A stretch of 64,000 bases of DNA, taken from assembly GCF_001999245.1 (NCBI RefSeq), contig NZ_CP019630.1, forward strand, positions 3,092,501 through 3,156,500. The letters are read 5' to 3'. Under the pieces are notes generated by a model, which was given only the letters and a program-made list of their open reading frames with translations, did not search any database and had not been told where the DNA came from. This document shows positions 54,684 to 64,000 of this stretch, piece by piece (position 1 is the first letter of the stretch; every line of letters starts with the position of its first letter). The position numbers and the translations under genes are program-made. Origin of the DNA: Roseibium algicola (GTDB lineage: Bacteria > Pseudomonadota > Alphaproteobacteria > Rhizobiales > Stappiaceae).

Positions 54684-56690
54684 GTGGCCTTCAGATCTCA
54701 ATCACCTTTTCGGATCTTCGCGAATTTGTCAGTCAAAGCCAGAATTCTGGCCTTGAGCCTTTTCACCATTGTTGGGCTCCTGGCGATCGGCGGTGTCTTC
54801 TTCTGGAGCCAGGGTGAGCTCAATTCGGCCTTTGCGCGCATGAGCAGCAGTTCGACACTGGCCGGACAGGTCAGCACACTGTCGGAAAGCGCCGCGGCGC
54901 TGCGCTCCATTGAAGAGCGTTACCACAGCACGCCATCCGTCGAGACATTCCAGAGTTTCAACGCCAAGCTTGAAGAAGCCAGCGCAGTTCTGGAGACGAT
55001 CGCAACCAACCCGGCAGCAGCGGCCTACGCTTCGGAAATCGCCGACGTCAAGGATACGCTGGAAGGCACAAGAGGTGCCTTCGAGATGCTGGACACTGCC
55101 CAGCAGAAGATCGGGTATGACTCTACGCAGGGCTATCTGGCGGGGCTCAACGAATATGCTGGGGCGGTCAAGCATCGCCTGTCGGAAGAGATGAAATTCG
55201 GCGGCGGGCCGGATTTCGAAAAGCTGGCCCGCGCGATCCTGGCCGTTCAGCTGGCAGAACGGGAGTTCACGCTCAACAATACCGAGGCGGCGCTGGAGGT
55301 TTTCCAGGGCGAGTTCAACGATTTCGAAAAGCTCTTGAAGAAAGTCTATATCTCCGACGCCATCAAGGCGGAGCTGGCCGACAACATGGCCAAATACAAG
55401 ACGACTTTCGACGATTACACAGTCGCCAAGACAGAGCGGGGCGAGCATTCGGAACTGCTGGAAAACCTGTTTGAACTTGTTCCACCGCACATCGCTTCCC
55501 TCAGCGAAGCCGCCAACACCATTCAAGGTGAAGCCGCCGGTCAGCTTGAGATGGCCCGGTCGATCGCAACCTATGCAATCGGCGGGGCTATCGTGGTTCT
55601 GCTTCTGCTGCTGCCGGCCATCGCGCTTGTGATCGGCCAATCGGTGGCGCGCCCGCTGGCGCGTCTGCAGTCGGCCATGGAAGCCCTTGCCAGCGGCCAG
55701 ACCGACCTCGACCTGCCGAACGACAGTGGCAGCACCGAGCTTGCTTCCATGAGCCGCACGGTTCAGGTCTTCCGTGACAACGCGGTCGAGCGGGCTGAAC
55801 TTGCGGCCTCGCAGGATCAGGAAAACCGGCGGCGCGAAGAACGCGTTGCCCGTCTCGATACACTGATCGGCCGGTTCGAGGGGACCGTGTCCGCGGCACT
55901 CGACAGTCTTGACCGAGCCAACGGCGAACTGCGGCAGACGTCCCAGTCGATGGAACAGTCGGCCGACGATGTTGCCAACCAGTCCGGGGAAGCAGCCGAA
56001 GCGGTGCGCACGGCGGCGGAAAACGTCACTTCCGCAGCTCATTCCGCGGAAGAGCTTGCCGCGTCCATCGCCGAGATCGCCGGCCAGGCCAACAAGTCGA
56101 CGGAAGTGGCCCAGCAGGCGGTGCGGAGTGCGTCTTCAACGGTTGCCACCATGCAGGAACTTTCCAGCGCGGCAGACCGGATCGGCGAAGTCATGGGGCT
56201 GATCCGCGACATTGCCAACCAGACCAATCTGCTGGCGCTGAACGCGACCATCGAGGCTGCCCGCGCGGGCGAAGCAGGCAAGGGGTTTGCGGTGGTTGCT
56301 GCCGAAGTGAAGCAGCTTGCCGACCAGACCTCGAAAGCCACCGAGGATATCGCGACCCAGATCGAGGCCATCCAGGGGTCTTCCGGTCAGGCGGTCCAGG
56401 CGATCGAGGACGTCAACCGGATCATCTCCGACATGGAAGGCCTTGCCTCGGCTGTGGCGTCGGCCGTGCAGCAGCAGGACGAAGCCGTTCAGGCGATCTC
56501 GCACAACGTTTCCAGTGCCTCGGCGCGGTCCGAACAAGGGGTGTCGAGCATGGAGGCCGTCGGTTCGGCTGCCGAGCTTGCACGGTCCAACGGTTCCGAA
56601 GTGGAGCACCTCGCAGAATCGCTTGGCGAGCAGGGCGCGTTGATCCGGCAGGAAGTTGCCGAATTCCTGCAGGGCGTGCGCAGCGCCTGA
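54684..56690 (+). CDS. Methyl-accepting chemotaxis protein
   Basis: The 668-aa chemoreceptor has a membrane helix (about 20-42), a large helical periplasmic domain (about 43-295, HBM-like in length), a second helix (about 296-320), HAMP (about 320-375), and a cytoplasmic signalling domain with the hairpin tip [58 protein letters not shown]. The start is GTG at 54684, after AGGGG. No chemotaxis genes adjoin, so it is a dispersed receptor. Ligand is unknown. Confidence 0.92.
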   Translation: MAFRSQSPFRIFANLSVKARILALSLFTIVGLLAIGGVFFWSQGELNSAFARMSSSSTLAGQVSTLSESAAALRSIEERYHSTPSVETFQSFNAKLEEASAVLETIATNPAAAAYASEIADVKDTLEGTRGAFEMLDTAQQKIGYDSTQGYLAGLNEYAGAVKHRLSEEMKFGGGPDFEKLARAILAVQLAEREFTLNNTEAALEVFQGEFNDFEKLLKKVYISDAIKAELADNMAKYKTTFDDYTVAKTERGEHSELLENLFELVPPHIASLSEAANTIQGEAAGQLEMARSIATYAIGGAIVVLLLLLPAIALVIGQSVARPLARLQSAMEALASGQTDLDLPNDSGSTELASMSRTVQVFRDNAVERAELAASQDQENRRREERVARLDTLIGRFEGTVSAALDSLDRANGELRQTSQSMEQSADDVANQSGEAAEAVRTAAENVTSAAHSAEELAASIAEIAGQANKSTEVAQQAVRSASSTVATMQELSSAADRIGEVMGLIRDIANQTNLLALNATIEAARAGEAGKGFAVVAAEVKQLADQTSKATEDIATQIEAIQGSSGQAVQAIEDVNRIISDMEGLASAVASAVQQQDEAVQAISHNVSSASARSEQGVSSMEAVGSAAELARSNGSEVEHLAESLGEQGALIRQEVAEFLQGVRSA

Positions 56691-56727
56691 TCCCGAACCG
56701 GAACGCTTGAAACAAAGAAAATCGAAA

Positions 56728-56757
56728 AAACGCCGTGTCCGCACCGACGCGGCGTTT
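56728..56757 (+). terminator. Hairpin terminator after the chemoreceptor gene
   Basis: AAACGCCG and CGGCGTTT arms enclose a 14-nt loop, ending in TTTCGCC; it lies 38 bp after the stop. Confidence 0.65.
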
Positions 56758-56860
56758 CGCCATTCTGGCGGCCTGCGTTTCTTCGTGCTAGCCATGCACT
56801 CAAACGATCGGCCGGCACACCATCCGCCGGACCGGCCAAGCGCAAAGAGGGCGAAGCGGA

Positions 56861-58045
56861 ATGCAGGAAGACATCGTCATCATCGGAGCAGGACAAGCCG
56901 GAGCCCAGGTCGCCCAATCCCTGCGGCAGGGCGGATTTGAAGGCCCGCTGCGGCTGATTGGCGACGAACCGCATCCGCCTTATCAAAGGCCGCCGCTTTC
57001 CAAGAAGTTCCTGGCTGGCGAGATCGGCGCCGAAGGCTTGTGGCTGCGCCCGCCGGCTTTCTTCACCACCAACAATATCGACCACATTCCCAATACCAGA
57101 GTGGTTGCGATCGACCGTGGCGCGAAGCGCCTGACACTGGCAAACGGCGATACGCTGCCGTATGGCAAGCTTGTTCTGGCAACCGGCACCAATGCCCGGC
57201 TGCTGACGCTGGAGGGTGCCGACAAGAAGGGCGTGGTCACGCTGCGCTCGATTACCGATGTCAACGTGATCCGGGACATTCTGCAAAAAAGCAGCAATGT
57301 CGCCATCATCGGAGCCGGGTACATCGGTCTTGAAGTCGCTGCCGTCGCCAAAAGCCTGGGCAAGTCGGTCACCGTCATCGAGGCGCAGGATCGCCCGATG
57401 AAGCGTGTGGTCAGCCAGGCGGTTTCCGACTATTTCTCCGGCCTGCACAAGGCCCGCGGCATCGAATTGCGCCTGAACACGGGCATCGAGGCAATCGAGG
57501 GTGGTGACAGTGTCACCGGCGTCCGGCTGTCGACAGGCGAGACGGTTCCGGCGGAACTGGTTCTGGTTGCCGTCGGCGCAGAGCCCAATGATCACCTGGC
57601 AGCAGAGGCGGGCCTGGAGGTCGACAACGGGATCCTGGTGGATGGATGCGGCCAGACCAGCGATCCTGACATCTTCGCTGCGGGTGATTGTACGCGTTTC
57701 TATTCCAATCGCTATCAGCGGTCCGTGCGCATGGAAAGCGTCCAGAACGCCATCGACCAGGCCAAGGCGGTTGCCCAGGCGCTGCTGGGTCAGGAAGTCG
57801 ATTACGACCCGTTGCCGTGGTTCTGGTCCGATCAGTACGACATCAAGCTGCAGATCGCCGGTCTGTCGGAAGGGTATGACGACACAAAGTTCGTGGGTTC
57901 GACCGAGGACAACAAGTTCTATGTCGCCTACCTGCACGATGGCCGGCTTATCGCCGTCGACAGCATCAATTCACCGCGCTCGCACATGATGGCCCGCCGG
58001 GTGATCGGTGAGCCGTGGCGTGATGATCTGCTGCCGGAAGCCTGA
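56861..58045 (+). CDS. FAD-dependent ferredoxin/rubredoxin reductase-type oxidoreductase
   Basis: The 394-aa flavoprotein has FAD-binding IVIIGAGQAGAQVAQSL, the NAD-binding VAIIGAGYIGLEVAAVAKSLGKSVTVIE, and the second FAD motif IFAAGDC, with the C-terminal dimerisation/reductase domain (WFWSDQYDIKLQIAGLSEGY...). This is the layout of electron-transfer reductases for [2Fe-2S] ferredoxins of oxygenases or P450s. No ferredoxin or oxygenase gene is adjacent. ATG at 56861 follows a purine-rich SD. Confidence 0.9.
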   Translation: MQEDIVIIGAGQAGAQVAQSLRQGGFEGPLRLIGDEPHPPYQRPPLSKKFLAGEIGAEGLWLRPPAFFTTNNIDHIPNTRVVAIDRGAKRLTLANGDTLPYGKLVLATGTNARLLTLEGADKKGVVTLRSITDVNVIRDILQKSSNVAIIGAGYIGLEVAAVAKSLGKSVTVIEAQDRPMKRVVSQAVSDYFSGLHKARGIELRLNTGIEAIEGGDSVTGVRLSTGETVPAELVLVAVGAEPNDHLAAEAGLEVDNGILVDGCGQTSDPDIFAAGDCTRFYSNRYQRSVRMESVQNAIDQAKAVAQALLGQEVDYDPLPWFWSDQYDIKLQIAGLSEGYDDTKFVGSTEDNKFYVAYLHDGRLIAVDSINSPRSHMMARRVIGEPWRDDLLPEA

Positions 58046-58125
58046 ACAACAGGTTTCGATTGGATAGGTGCCGGCGGGCAACAGGAGGGCGAAGCGCTTC
58101 CATTGTCCGCGGTTAGCGCCTGCTG

Positions 58126-59088
58126 TTATTCGACCTTGCCGAATTTCTCCAGGAAATAGGCGGTCATTTCCTTGTTGCGGTCGTACTGGTGCACGATGGC
58201 GTAGGGTTGCTTGTCAAAGGTTTTGACCAGCCCGTCCTCGAACACCGGCACGGTTTCCCGCGGCATGCAGAATCCCGGCGCATCCGGGCCGACATTCGCA
58301 CTGACCGCGTGCAGCAGCCAGGGAACCTGCCAGTTCACCTTCTCGGCCTTTTCCTTCCAGCCGCAAAAGGTCAGAAGCTGGTTGAAGGCGGCCTGATCAC
58401 CGCTGCGTTTGGTCTGGTCGAAGTAATAGACCGCCAGCATGAAATCCATCATCGCCTCGTAGCGGCCGGCGAAATAGCCAGCGCAGCACACTGGAACCCT
58501 GGCCACACGGTCATAGGCGTGGCGGCCGTAGGTTTTCAGGACGTTCCGGCGGTTCCAGGGGTCTTCATGGGTGATGCTTTCCTCACCGATGAGGAGATCC
58601 TTGCCCGAAGCAAGGTTTTCTTCCATCCAGGCGAACGGGTCAGACTGGAAGATGACGTCCCGGGCATCCGAAAACGCGACGAAGCGCACAGGCTCGCCAA
58701 GCGCATCGAGATGCTGTTTCACCAGGTGACTGGCATGGAAGAAGCGCCGGTCGTAGATCTTGTCCTTGAAGCGCAGGACGCGCTTGTTCCAGGTCCAGCG
58801 CCTGTCGGTGTAAAGCTTGCCGCCATCGGTATGGTCGGCGATTTCTTCCCGAAGCTGCGAGTAGGAATATCGCTTCTTGCCGGCGTCATGATCGAAGGTG
58901 ATGACGAGCGAGCCCATGTGCTTCATGTAATCAACAAGGGCTTCGCTGACATTGTAAGCCACCGCGACTGTCCGGCCGCGATACCCCGTTGCCTTCAGGG
59001 AATTGTACCAGGCAGCCATGTGTTTCGGCTCATAGCCCGACACCGCCGTGACGATGACATCGTTGGCTGCTGACATTTCGGCTGACAT
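58126..59088 (-). CDS. Putative glycosyltransferase-like protein
   Basis: The 320-aa protein has no signal or membrane segment. Its centre, RFVAFSDARDVIFQSDPFAWME, has the hydrophobic-SDxRDVxFQ shape of the DxD metal/nucleotide-sugar site in GT-A glycosyltransferases, and GDQAAFNQLL resembles the D-Q-acceptor segment of that fold. I do not recognise a precise family. ATG at 59088 has CGGAG at 5 nt; an ATG at 59109 would add seven residues. Confidence 0.68.
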   Translation of the reverse strand: MSAEMSAANDVIVTAVSGYEPKHMAAWYNSLKATGYRGRTVAVAYNVSEALVDYMKHMGSLVITFDHDAGKKRYSYSQLREEIADHTDGGKLYTDRRWTWNKRVLRFKDKIYDRRFFHASHLVKQHLDALGEPVRFVAFSDARDVIFQSDPFAWMEENLASGKDLLIGEESITHEDPWNRRNVLKTYGRHAYDRVARVPVCCAGYFAGRYEAMMDFMLAVYYFDQTKRSGDQAAFNQLLTFCGWKEKAEKVNWQVPWLLHAVSANVGPDAPGFCMPRETVPVFEDGLVKTFDKQPYAIVHQYDRNKEMTAYFLEKFGKVE

Positions 59089-59218
59089 GCGCGCTCCGGC
59101 TCGGTTCATACAGGCCCCGCCGTCCGACCGGCCGGGTTTCGGCCTGCTACCTATCCCAAACCGCGCCGGGGGGCCAGATCGCGGGGAAACTTTCTGGTAT
59201 TCCAGATGTTGGTCCGTG

Positions 59219-60013
59219 TCAGCAGCCAGCGTTCTGAAGGATGAGCCGGGTCACTTCCTTGGGCAGTTCCAGATGCAGCATGTGACCGGTTCGTTCGAAA
59301 ATGTGGGTGGCAACGACACCCGGCAGCTTGTGGGCCTGGCGCGTCGGCAGGACACGATCCTGTGTGCCCCAGAGGACCTTGATCGGTATGGGCAGGGCTG
59401 CCAGTTCGTCGCGCGGCAGGGTCTTTTGAACGCTGCCGTCGATGATCTCGTCCGCGATTGCCTCCAGTGTCGCGGCCGCGCCCGGGCGCGCACGGCTTTC
59501 GGCTGCGGTTCTGGCGAGGAATTTCGGCAGTTTGAACTCCCAGCCGAAGAACTGCTCCAGCAGGGTTTCCATGGTGTCGGCATCCGTTGCAGCCGCATAG
59601 CGACGGAGCAGACGGTGATTGATTTCGGAGCCGAAGCCGCCCGGTGCCAGCAGGGTGAGGCTGGCCACCAGATCAGGATTGCGCAGGGCAATCAGCGCGG
59701 CCACTGCGCCGCCCATGGAGTGGCCTACCAGATGGACCTTCGTCAGCTTGAGCGCTTCCAGAGACTGCCCGACAGCTTTTGCGGAAACCCCCGCATTGCC
59801 GATCCGCGGCCAGTCCAGCGCCTCGCCGTGCCCCGGCAGGTCGAACGCTATGGAGCGTTTCTTCGAGGCCAGTGCCGTCTGGATGTTGAGCCAGGTTTGC
59901 CGGTCGCCACCGAAGCCGTGCAGCAGCACGACCGGAGCGCCGTTGTCAGGGCCGGTGGCTTCCTGGTCTCTGAAAGGCAGATGGGAAGGGGCGTCGGGAC
60001 GTAGATCGGTCAT
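59219..60013 (-). CDS. Alpha/beta-hydrolase
   Basis: The 264-aa enzyme has the oxyanion region LLHGFGGDRQTW, the nucleophile elbow GHSMGG (Ser), a late Asp in LWGTQDRVLP, and the catalytic His in ERTGHMLHLELP. It resembles AcoC/MhpC-type hydrolases. Substrate cannot be read. It lies between the glycosyltransferase-like and cyclase genes, on the same strand. Confidence 0.9.
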   Translation of the reverse strand: MTDLRPDAPSHLPFRDQEATGPDNGAPVVLLHGFGGDRQTWLNIQTALASKKRSIAFDLPGHGEALDWPRIGNAGVSAKAVGQSLEALKLTKVHLVGHSMGGAVAALIALRNPDLVASLTLLAPGGFGSEINHRLLRRYAAATDADTMETLLEQFFGWEFKLPKFLARTAAESRARPGAAATLEAIADEIIDGSVQKTLPRDELAALPIPIKVLWGTQDRVLPTRQAHKLPGVVATHIFERTGHMLHLELPKEVTRLILQNAGC

Positions 60014-60066
60014 GTCGGTCTTTGCTTGTCGGTGGGCTGAGGAAATACCTGCCGGACGGGAGGCGT

Positions 60067-61266
60067 TCAGAAAAGCCGGTCCAGGGTAAACAAGGGCTGG
60101 GGGTCGGTGAAGCCGTTGAGTTCGAACGACCCGGCCGGTTTTGATCGTTCGCTGGCGAAGCGGGCGACGTCTTCGGTCATCAGGACGTCGGCGCCGACGG
60201 TCTTGGTGAGGCTTTCGATCCGTGCAGCCGCATGGACCGTCTGGCCGATCACCGAAAAGGTGAGCCGGTGCGGAACGCCAATATTGCCGAACATGACGGA
60301 GCCGACGGACAGGGCGATGCCCGCCTTGAGAACGTGTGGCAGCGCCGGGTCGGCGTTGATCGCTTTCAGACGGTTCCGGCTTTCATCCGCGGCCGACAGT
60401 GCCTGTGCGACCGCCTTGTCCAGGCTTTGCGCGCCTATGGGAAAGACGCCCAGAACGGCATCGCCGATAAAATCGAGCACTTCGCCGCCTTTTGCCAGGA
60501 TAGCACCGGCTGTCGCGTCGAAATAGGTGTTCAGAAACGAAAGGTAGGCATCGGGACCAAGCAGTTCCGCAATCGCGGTCGAATTGCGCATGTCGCTGAA
60601 ATAGATCACCGCATCGACTGTCTGGCCGTCGCCATGGCGGATCTGGCCGCTGAGCACCTTGTTGCCGGCGATCTTGCCGAGATACGTCTCTGCGATCGTC
60701 TGGTTGATTTGCCCCTGAATGGTGGCGCGCGCGGCCAGGGCAAAGCGTTTTTGAATGTAGCGGATTGCGGTCAGGGCATCGTCGGAGAAGCCGTCGGTTT
60801 CCCGCGTTGCCCAGCTGATCACGATGCCGGAGGTGGCGATCTGGTCCTTGATGGTCGGCAGGTCGAATTCGGTCGCTATGACGATGTAATCGGAGTACCC
60901 GCTTTCCTTCAGCCGAACGAGCAAGGGAAACTCGAGCGGGGCATTGGCATTCGTGAGGCGCCGTCGCAGGACGGATTCCTGGTTGACCAGCACGGCACGG
61001 ACGGGGCTTTGCAGCCACTCGTCTGTTTCTTCGGCATTGTGGGCAATCTGCTCGCGCTGGATTTCGGTGCCGTTTTCCCAGATGGCGGCTTCCGCCTCGA
61101 TCAGGGGATGAAGGGTCGACCAGCCGATCATGGCGCGGTCCACAGGAACCTCGCATGCGCGCAGGCGCTCGCACATCTCTCCGAACATCGACCCCAGATC
61201 GGGCGAGCCAAGAGACTGGTCGATCAACCAGTCTTCCACGCCGTCGATTTCCGCCATACTGATCAT
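60067..61266 (-). CDS. Class III adenylate/guanylate cyclase with N-terminal sensor region
   Basis: The 399-aa protein has a C-terminal class III catalytic domain (about 205-390): metal-binding Asp in IYFSDMRNSTAIAELLG, the second Asp in DFIGDAVLGVFP, and GIALSVGSVMFGNIGVPHRLTFSVIGQTVHAAARIE. The N-terminal region of about 190 residues (WSTLHPLIEAEAAIWENGTEIQREQI...) is a soluble domain I cannot name. It probably makes cAMP in response to a cytoplasmic signal. Starts at 61266 and 61257 are both possible. Confidence 0.9.
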   Translation of the reverse strand: MISMAEIDGVEDWLIDQSLGSPDLGSMFGEMCERLRACEVPVDRAMIGWSTLHPLIEAEAAIWENGTEIQREQIAHNAEETDEWLQSPVRAVLVNQESVLRRRLTNANAPLEFPLLVRLKESGYSDYIVIATEFDLPTIKDQIATSGIVISWATRETDGFSDDALTAIRYIQKRFALAARATIQGQINQTIAETYLGKIAGNKVLSGQIRHGDGQTVDAVIYFSDMRNSTAIAELLGPDAYLSFLNTYFDATAGAILAKGGEVLDFIGDAVLGVFPIGAQSLDKAVAQALSAADESRNRLKAINADPALPHVLKAGIALSVGSVMFGNIGVPHRLTFSVIGQTVHAAARIESLTKTVGADVLMTEDVARFASERSKPAGSFELNGFTDPQPLFTLDRLF

Positions 61267-61325
61267 GGCGCCAAGTTAGTGTTGTTTTCGTCCGGTTTCC
61301 AGACGGCTTGTGCCAGCGTTTGCGA

Positions 61326-62846
61326 TTAATTCGCCGGTTCGAAAACCACCTTGCCAGGCGGGACGATGACCCAGTTGACCGTGACGTCGGGAATGCTGCC
61401 GGAGGTCTGGTAGGCGAACGTTCGCGACCCTTCGCGGACAGCATCCGGATAATATCGGCGGATTTCCTCAATCGGTGTTTCCCGGTCGCCTCGCCAGACG
61501 ATCATCAGACCCTTTTCCTGGACATCCTTAGGGTCAATCCAGGGGCTGAGGGTCCGGTCATGCAGATAAAACATCGACGGGCGGCTGGCGGCCTGTGTGG
61601 TGACGTTGGCTGCCGACCACATATCGCCGGCGACATAGGCAAGATCGGTGCCCATGTGCTCCTTCCAGACGCGTGCCATGTCTTCGGCGATCTCCTTGCC
61701 GGGATAGTGGAGCCGGGTCTGCTTGTGTTTCCAGTGCGGCTCCAGAACAGCCTGCCCGAACAGGATGCCCAGGAAAATCGCCTGGATCGCAACGGCGGCA
61801 ACGAAGGCGCGGGCGGGAAAGGGCCAGAGTTGCGGTAGTGCCAGAAACCGCACCGCCAGGATGCCGGACAGCACGAACATGGGCGTGCCCCACATGTGTT
61901 CGAACTCGTTGCCGGTAACGGCTGATGCAATCAGAACAACTGCAAGCGGCAGAACGGCAAACCAGAGCAGAAAGCGGTCGGAAGGTGTGGCCAGGGGCGT
62001 GGCCGCTTCGCGCCTGCGCAGTCGAACCTGTTTCAGGCCGTGCCAGCCAAGACCGGCCAGAAGCACAAGGAACAGGCCGGCGTGATTGCCGATCTGAGCT
62101 GCCAGGAAGTTCAGCGGATTGAACAGATGGTCGACAAAACCGTCTGCCGGATTGCTGCGGCTGGCGGCGTAGCGCAACGTCAGGAAATCCGTTTCCAGAA
62201 GCCATGCCGCGTGTGGCACCAGCAGGACAAGGCAGACGGCTATCGTCACCCAGGGGCCCGGGCGCCGGATATGCCGCCGGGCATCGGCGAAGACCAGCGC
62301 GTAAAGTCCGATTGCACCGATCAGGAGCAGCACGAAATATTTCGTGTAAAGGCCGAAGGCGGCGAGGGCGCCAAGCAGGACCCAGTCGAGCAGGCGGCCT
62401 TTGTCCACTGCCCGGTGAAACAGCAGCATCATGCCTGCCCAGATGGGGATCTGCAGGATGTTCGGGTTGAATTCTGGCAGGGGCAGCGTGAAGTAGAAGG
62501 TTACGCTGGTCAGCACGAGAGACCAGAAGGCCTGCTGGCCGGAAAGACCGAGACGGCGAGCGAGCCGCCAGATGAACAGATAGCCAAGGGCAACCGAAAG
62601 CGCGCTCAGCCAGTACCCGCCACTGAGGCCTCCCGTGAGACGATAGGTGAGCTCCAGAAGCCAGGCCTGCATCGGCGGATGTTTGGTATAGCCGAGCTGA
62701 AGTTCCCGGCCCCAGGCAAAGCCTTCAACCACGTCGAGTGGCGGGTTGGGAAAGGTCAGGGCCGGTATCAGGGCATAAAGCAGGCAGAGGCTGCCAGCGT
62801 AATAGAGGGCCGCCCTTGAAGGAGCGTTTTCGATCAGACGTATCAA
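61326..62846 (-). CDS. GT39/ArnT-like polyprenyl-phosphate-sugar glycosyltransferase
   Basis: The 506-aa inner-membrane protein has about ten to twelve helices and the GT39 pattern: short N-terminal helix, acidic periplasmic loop (FAWGRELQLGYTKHPPMQAWLLELTYRL), then hydrophobic pairs and a C-terminal periplasmic domain (YYPDAVREG...). It transfers a sugar from undecaprenyl phosphate to an envelope acceptor. It lies 3 bp after the gtrA-like gene and so is coupled to the GtrB/GtrA pair. Confidence 0.87.
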   Translation of the reverse strand: MIRLIENAPSRAALYYAGSLCLLYALIPALTFPNPPLDVVEGFAWGRELQLGYTKHPPMQAWLLELTYRLTGGLSGGYWLSALSVALGYLFIWRLARRLGLSGQQAFWSLVLTSVTFYFTLPLPEFNPNILQIPIWAGMMLLFHRAVDKGRLLDWVLLGALAAFGLYTKYFVLLLIGAIGLYALVFADARRHIRRPGPWVTIAVCLVLLVPHAAWLLETDFLTLRYAASRSNPADGFVDHLFNPLNFLAAQIGNHAGLFLVLLAGLGWHGLKQVRLRRREAATPLATPSDRFLLWFAVLPLAVVLIASAVTGNEFEHMWGTPMFVLSGILAVRFLALPQLWPFPARAFVAAVAIQAIFLGILFGQAVLEPHWKHKQTRLHYPGKEIAEDMARVWKEHMGTDLAYVAGDMWSAANVTTQAASRPSMFYLHDRTLSPWIDPKDVQEKGLMIVWRGDRETPIEEIRRYYPDAVREGSRTFAYQTSGSIPDVTVNWVIVPPGKVVFEPAN

Positions 62847-62849
62847 GGG

Positions 62850-63281
62850 TCAGGTCTCGGCTGGATGGTGCGAGAAGGCCCAGAGCCGGGCTCCGGCAAA
62901 GGAAAGGGCTGGCACGATCGCGATGGAAAACAGGAGGCCGATGAGATCAGGCCAGGGGGTCAGCGTCAGCCACAGGGCCAGAACGGTGGTGTTCAGCAGG
63001 AAGCCGGAGACGGCAATCACCAGGAACCGCACCATGCTTCTGATTGCGGTGCCCTTCCGGCGCAGGTGCGAGAAGCTCCAGAAATAGTGACCGGTGAAAG
63101 AGACGCAGAAGGCGACCAGGAAGCCGCAGACATTGGCCGGATAGGCCGGAAGCATTCCAGATTGCAGCAGGCTGCCCGCCACAATGGCATGGGTCAGCGT
63201 CGCCAGCACGCCGATCACGGCGAATTTGCCGGCGGCAGCGGTTTCCGTCTTCAGCTTGCCGTGGCGAATTTCAGGCGCCAT
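62850..63281 (-). CDS. GtrA-family membrane protein
   Basis: The 143-aa protein has four helices of the GtrA fold (FAVIGVLATLTHAIVAGSLLQS, NVCGFLVAFCVSFTGHYFWSF, MVRFLVIAVSGFLLNTTVLALWL, LIGLLFSIAIVPALSFAGARLWAF). It is thought to flip undecaprenyl-phosphate sugars. ATG at 63281 overlaps the GT2 stop by 11 bp; an earlier frame is a shadow. Confidence 0.88.
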   Translation of the reverse strand: MAPEIRHGKLKTETAAAGKFAVIGVLATLTHAIVAGSLLQSGMLPAYPANVCGFLVAFCVSFTGHYFWSFSHLRRKGTAIRSMVRFLVIAVSGFLLNTTVLALWLTLTPWPDLIGLLFSIAIVPALSFAGARLWAFSHHPAET

Positions 63282-64000
63282 TGGCGGCGTCGTCCGTTTG
63301 CTTTGCGGATGGAGGTATGTTGCCACCTTCGATGACATCCTGAACGATGAAGACCGGCCGCTGTTTCGCTTCGTTGAAAAGCCGCGCCACATATTCGCCG
63401 ATCATGCCGATCGACAGCAGTTGCACACCCGAGAAGAACAGAAGCGCGACCATCAGCGATGCGTAGCCCGGGAGATCGATGCCTTCGATGAGGACGCGTA
63501 GCGTCAGATAAAGCGCATAGGTGAAGGCGCCGACAGAGATCAGGGCGCCGCCATAGAACCAGACCCGTAGCGGGAGCGTTGTGAAGCCCGTGAGGCCGTC
63601 CAGCGCAAAGTTCCAGAGCTTCCAGTAATTGAACTTGCCAGCCCCCGCCAGGCGAGGAGGGCGCTCATAGGGCAGTGCCATGGCCGGAAACCCGACCCAG
63701 GCAAACAACCCCTTCATGAAGCGATTGCGTTCCGGCAGGCGCAGCAATGCATCGATAACGCAGCGGTCGATCAGACGGAAGTCGCCGGCGTTCGCGGGCA
63801 TGTCGATATTGGCCAGGCGGTTGAACAGGCTGTAGAACATGCCCGCCGTGGACCGCTTCATGAGCGTGTCGGAAGACCGGTCGACCCTGAGGCCGTAGAC
63901 GACATCGTAGCCCGCGCGCCATCCGTCCAGCATCTGCAAAATGAGCTCCGGCGGGTCCTGCAGGTCGGCGTCGATGATGACACCGATGTCTCCTTTCGCC
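63271..64000 (-). CDS. GtrB/DPM1-like family 2 glycosyltransferase (partial, N-terminus beyond window end)
   Basis: The visible 242 residues end in the stop at 63271 and read into the window edge with GVIIDADLQDPPELILQM, containing the DADLQ motif that binds nucleotide sugar and metal. Two C-terminal membrane helices (FYGGALISVGAFTYALYLTL and LMVALLFFSGVQLLSIGMIGEY) and ARLFNEAKQRPVF are typical of polyisoprenyl-phosphate hexose synthases. It loads the carrier lipid used by the GtrA and GT39 partners. Confidence 0.9.
   Translation of the reverse strand, partial: AKGDIGVIIDADLQDPPELILQMLDGWRAGYDVVYGLRVDRSSDTLMKRSTAGMFYSLFNRLANIDMPANAGDFRLIDRCVIDALLRLPERNRFMKGLFAWVGFPAMALPYERPPRLAGAGKFNYWKLWNFALDGLTGFTTLPLRVWFYGGALISVGAFTYALYLTLRVLIEGIDLPGYASLMVALLFFSGVQLLSIGMIGEYVARLFNEAKQRPVFIVQDVIEGGNIPPSAKQTDDAANGA

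Overview
The window is a dense, GC-rich chromosomal segment of an alphaproteobacterium. Gene content and protein style fit a marine Hyphomicrobiales/Stappiaceae-like organism (Roseibium/Labrenzia relatives), but this is judged from recalled family resemblance and not from a database search. There are no rRNA or tRNA genes, CRISPR arrays, insertion sequences or phage genes. Most genes sit in operons with ATGA/GTGA overlaps.

Layout. (1) 1-7824, minus strand: a leucine/isovalerate (liu) catabolic operon led by a TetR regulator with a perfect 20-bp operator. It runs mccB, ASCH-domain protein, macrodomain protein, a 109-aa unknown, mccA, acyl-CoA synthetase and HMG-CoA lyase (cut by the window start). 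(2) 8002-13114: PPK2 polyphosphate kinase, a Gfo/Idh oxidoreductase, a metallo-beta-lactamase-fold hydrolase divergent from a GlxA-type AraC regulator, and a secreted unknown. (3) 13201-22907: an AfuABC/Fbp-type ABC importer with two paralogous binding proteins, a fused permease, an ATPase and an inositol-monophosphatase-family enzyme. It is divergent from a PhoB-type response regulator and histidine kinase, with four 9-bp direct repeats between them; uptake and dephosphorylation of a phosphorylated organic compound is the best reading. (4) 23316-28261: an operon with two LacI-type operators, encoding Gfo/Idh oxidoreductase, CoA-transferase, enoyl-CoA hydratase and aldehyde dehydrogenase. (5) 28270-42133: a LacI repressor divergent from a 12-gene sugar operon (CUT1 ABC transporter, two GMC oxidoreductases, SDR, Dabb protein, DUF993 aldolase-like protein, second LacI, glycerate 2-kinase, HAD phosphatase). 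Regions 4 and 5 together look like an uncharacterised carbohydrate or glycoside catabolic system and are the strongest candidate for something new.

(6) 42164-44452, minus: an ECF41-type sigma factor with a flavodoxin-like gene, then infC with the rare ATT start codon. (7) 44785-50779: small envelope and stress-type genes (DUF1232, glycine-zipper lipoprotein, two tiny single-TM proteins, an atypical CaCA exchanger, ExoD, host-attachment family, DUF4399, MgtC). (8) 50786-58045: acyl-CoA dehydrogenase, YihY/BrkB, EamA transporter, a chemoreceptor and a ferredoxin-reductase-type flavoprotein. (9) 58126-64000, minus: a putative glycosyltransferase, alpha/beta hydrolase, class III cyclase, and a GtrB/GtrA/GT39 surface-glycosylation module cut by the window end.

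Coordinates of starts were chosen from Shine-Dalgarno spacing and family length. Functions are inferred from motifs in the translations; no search was run.
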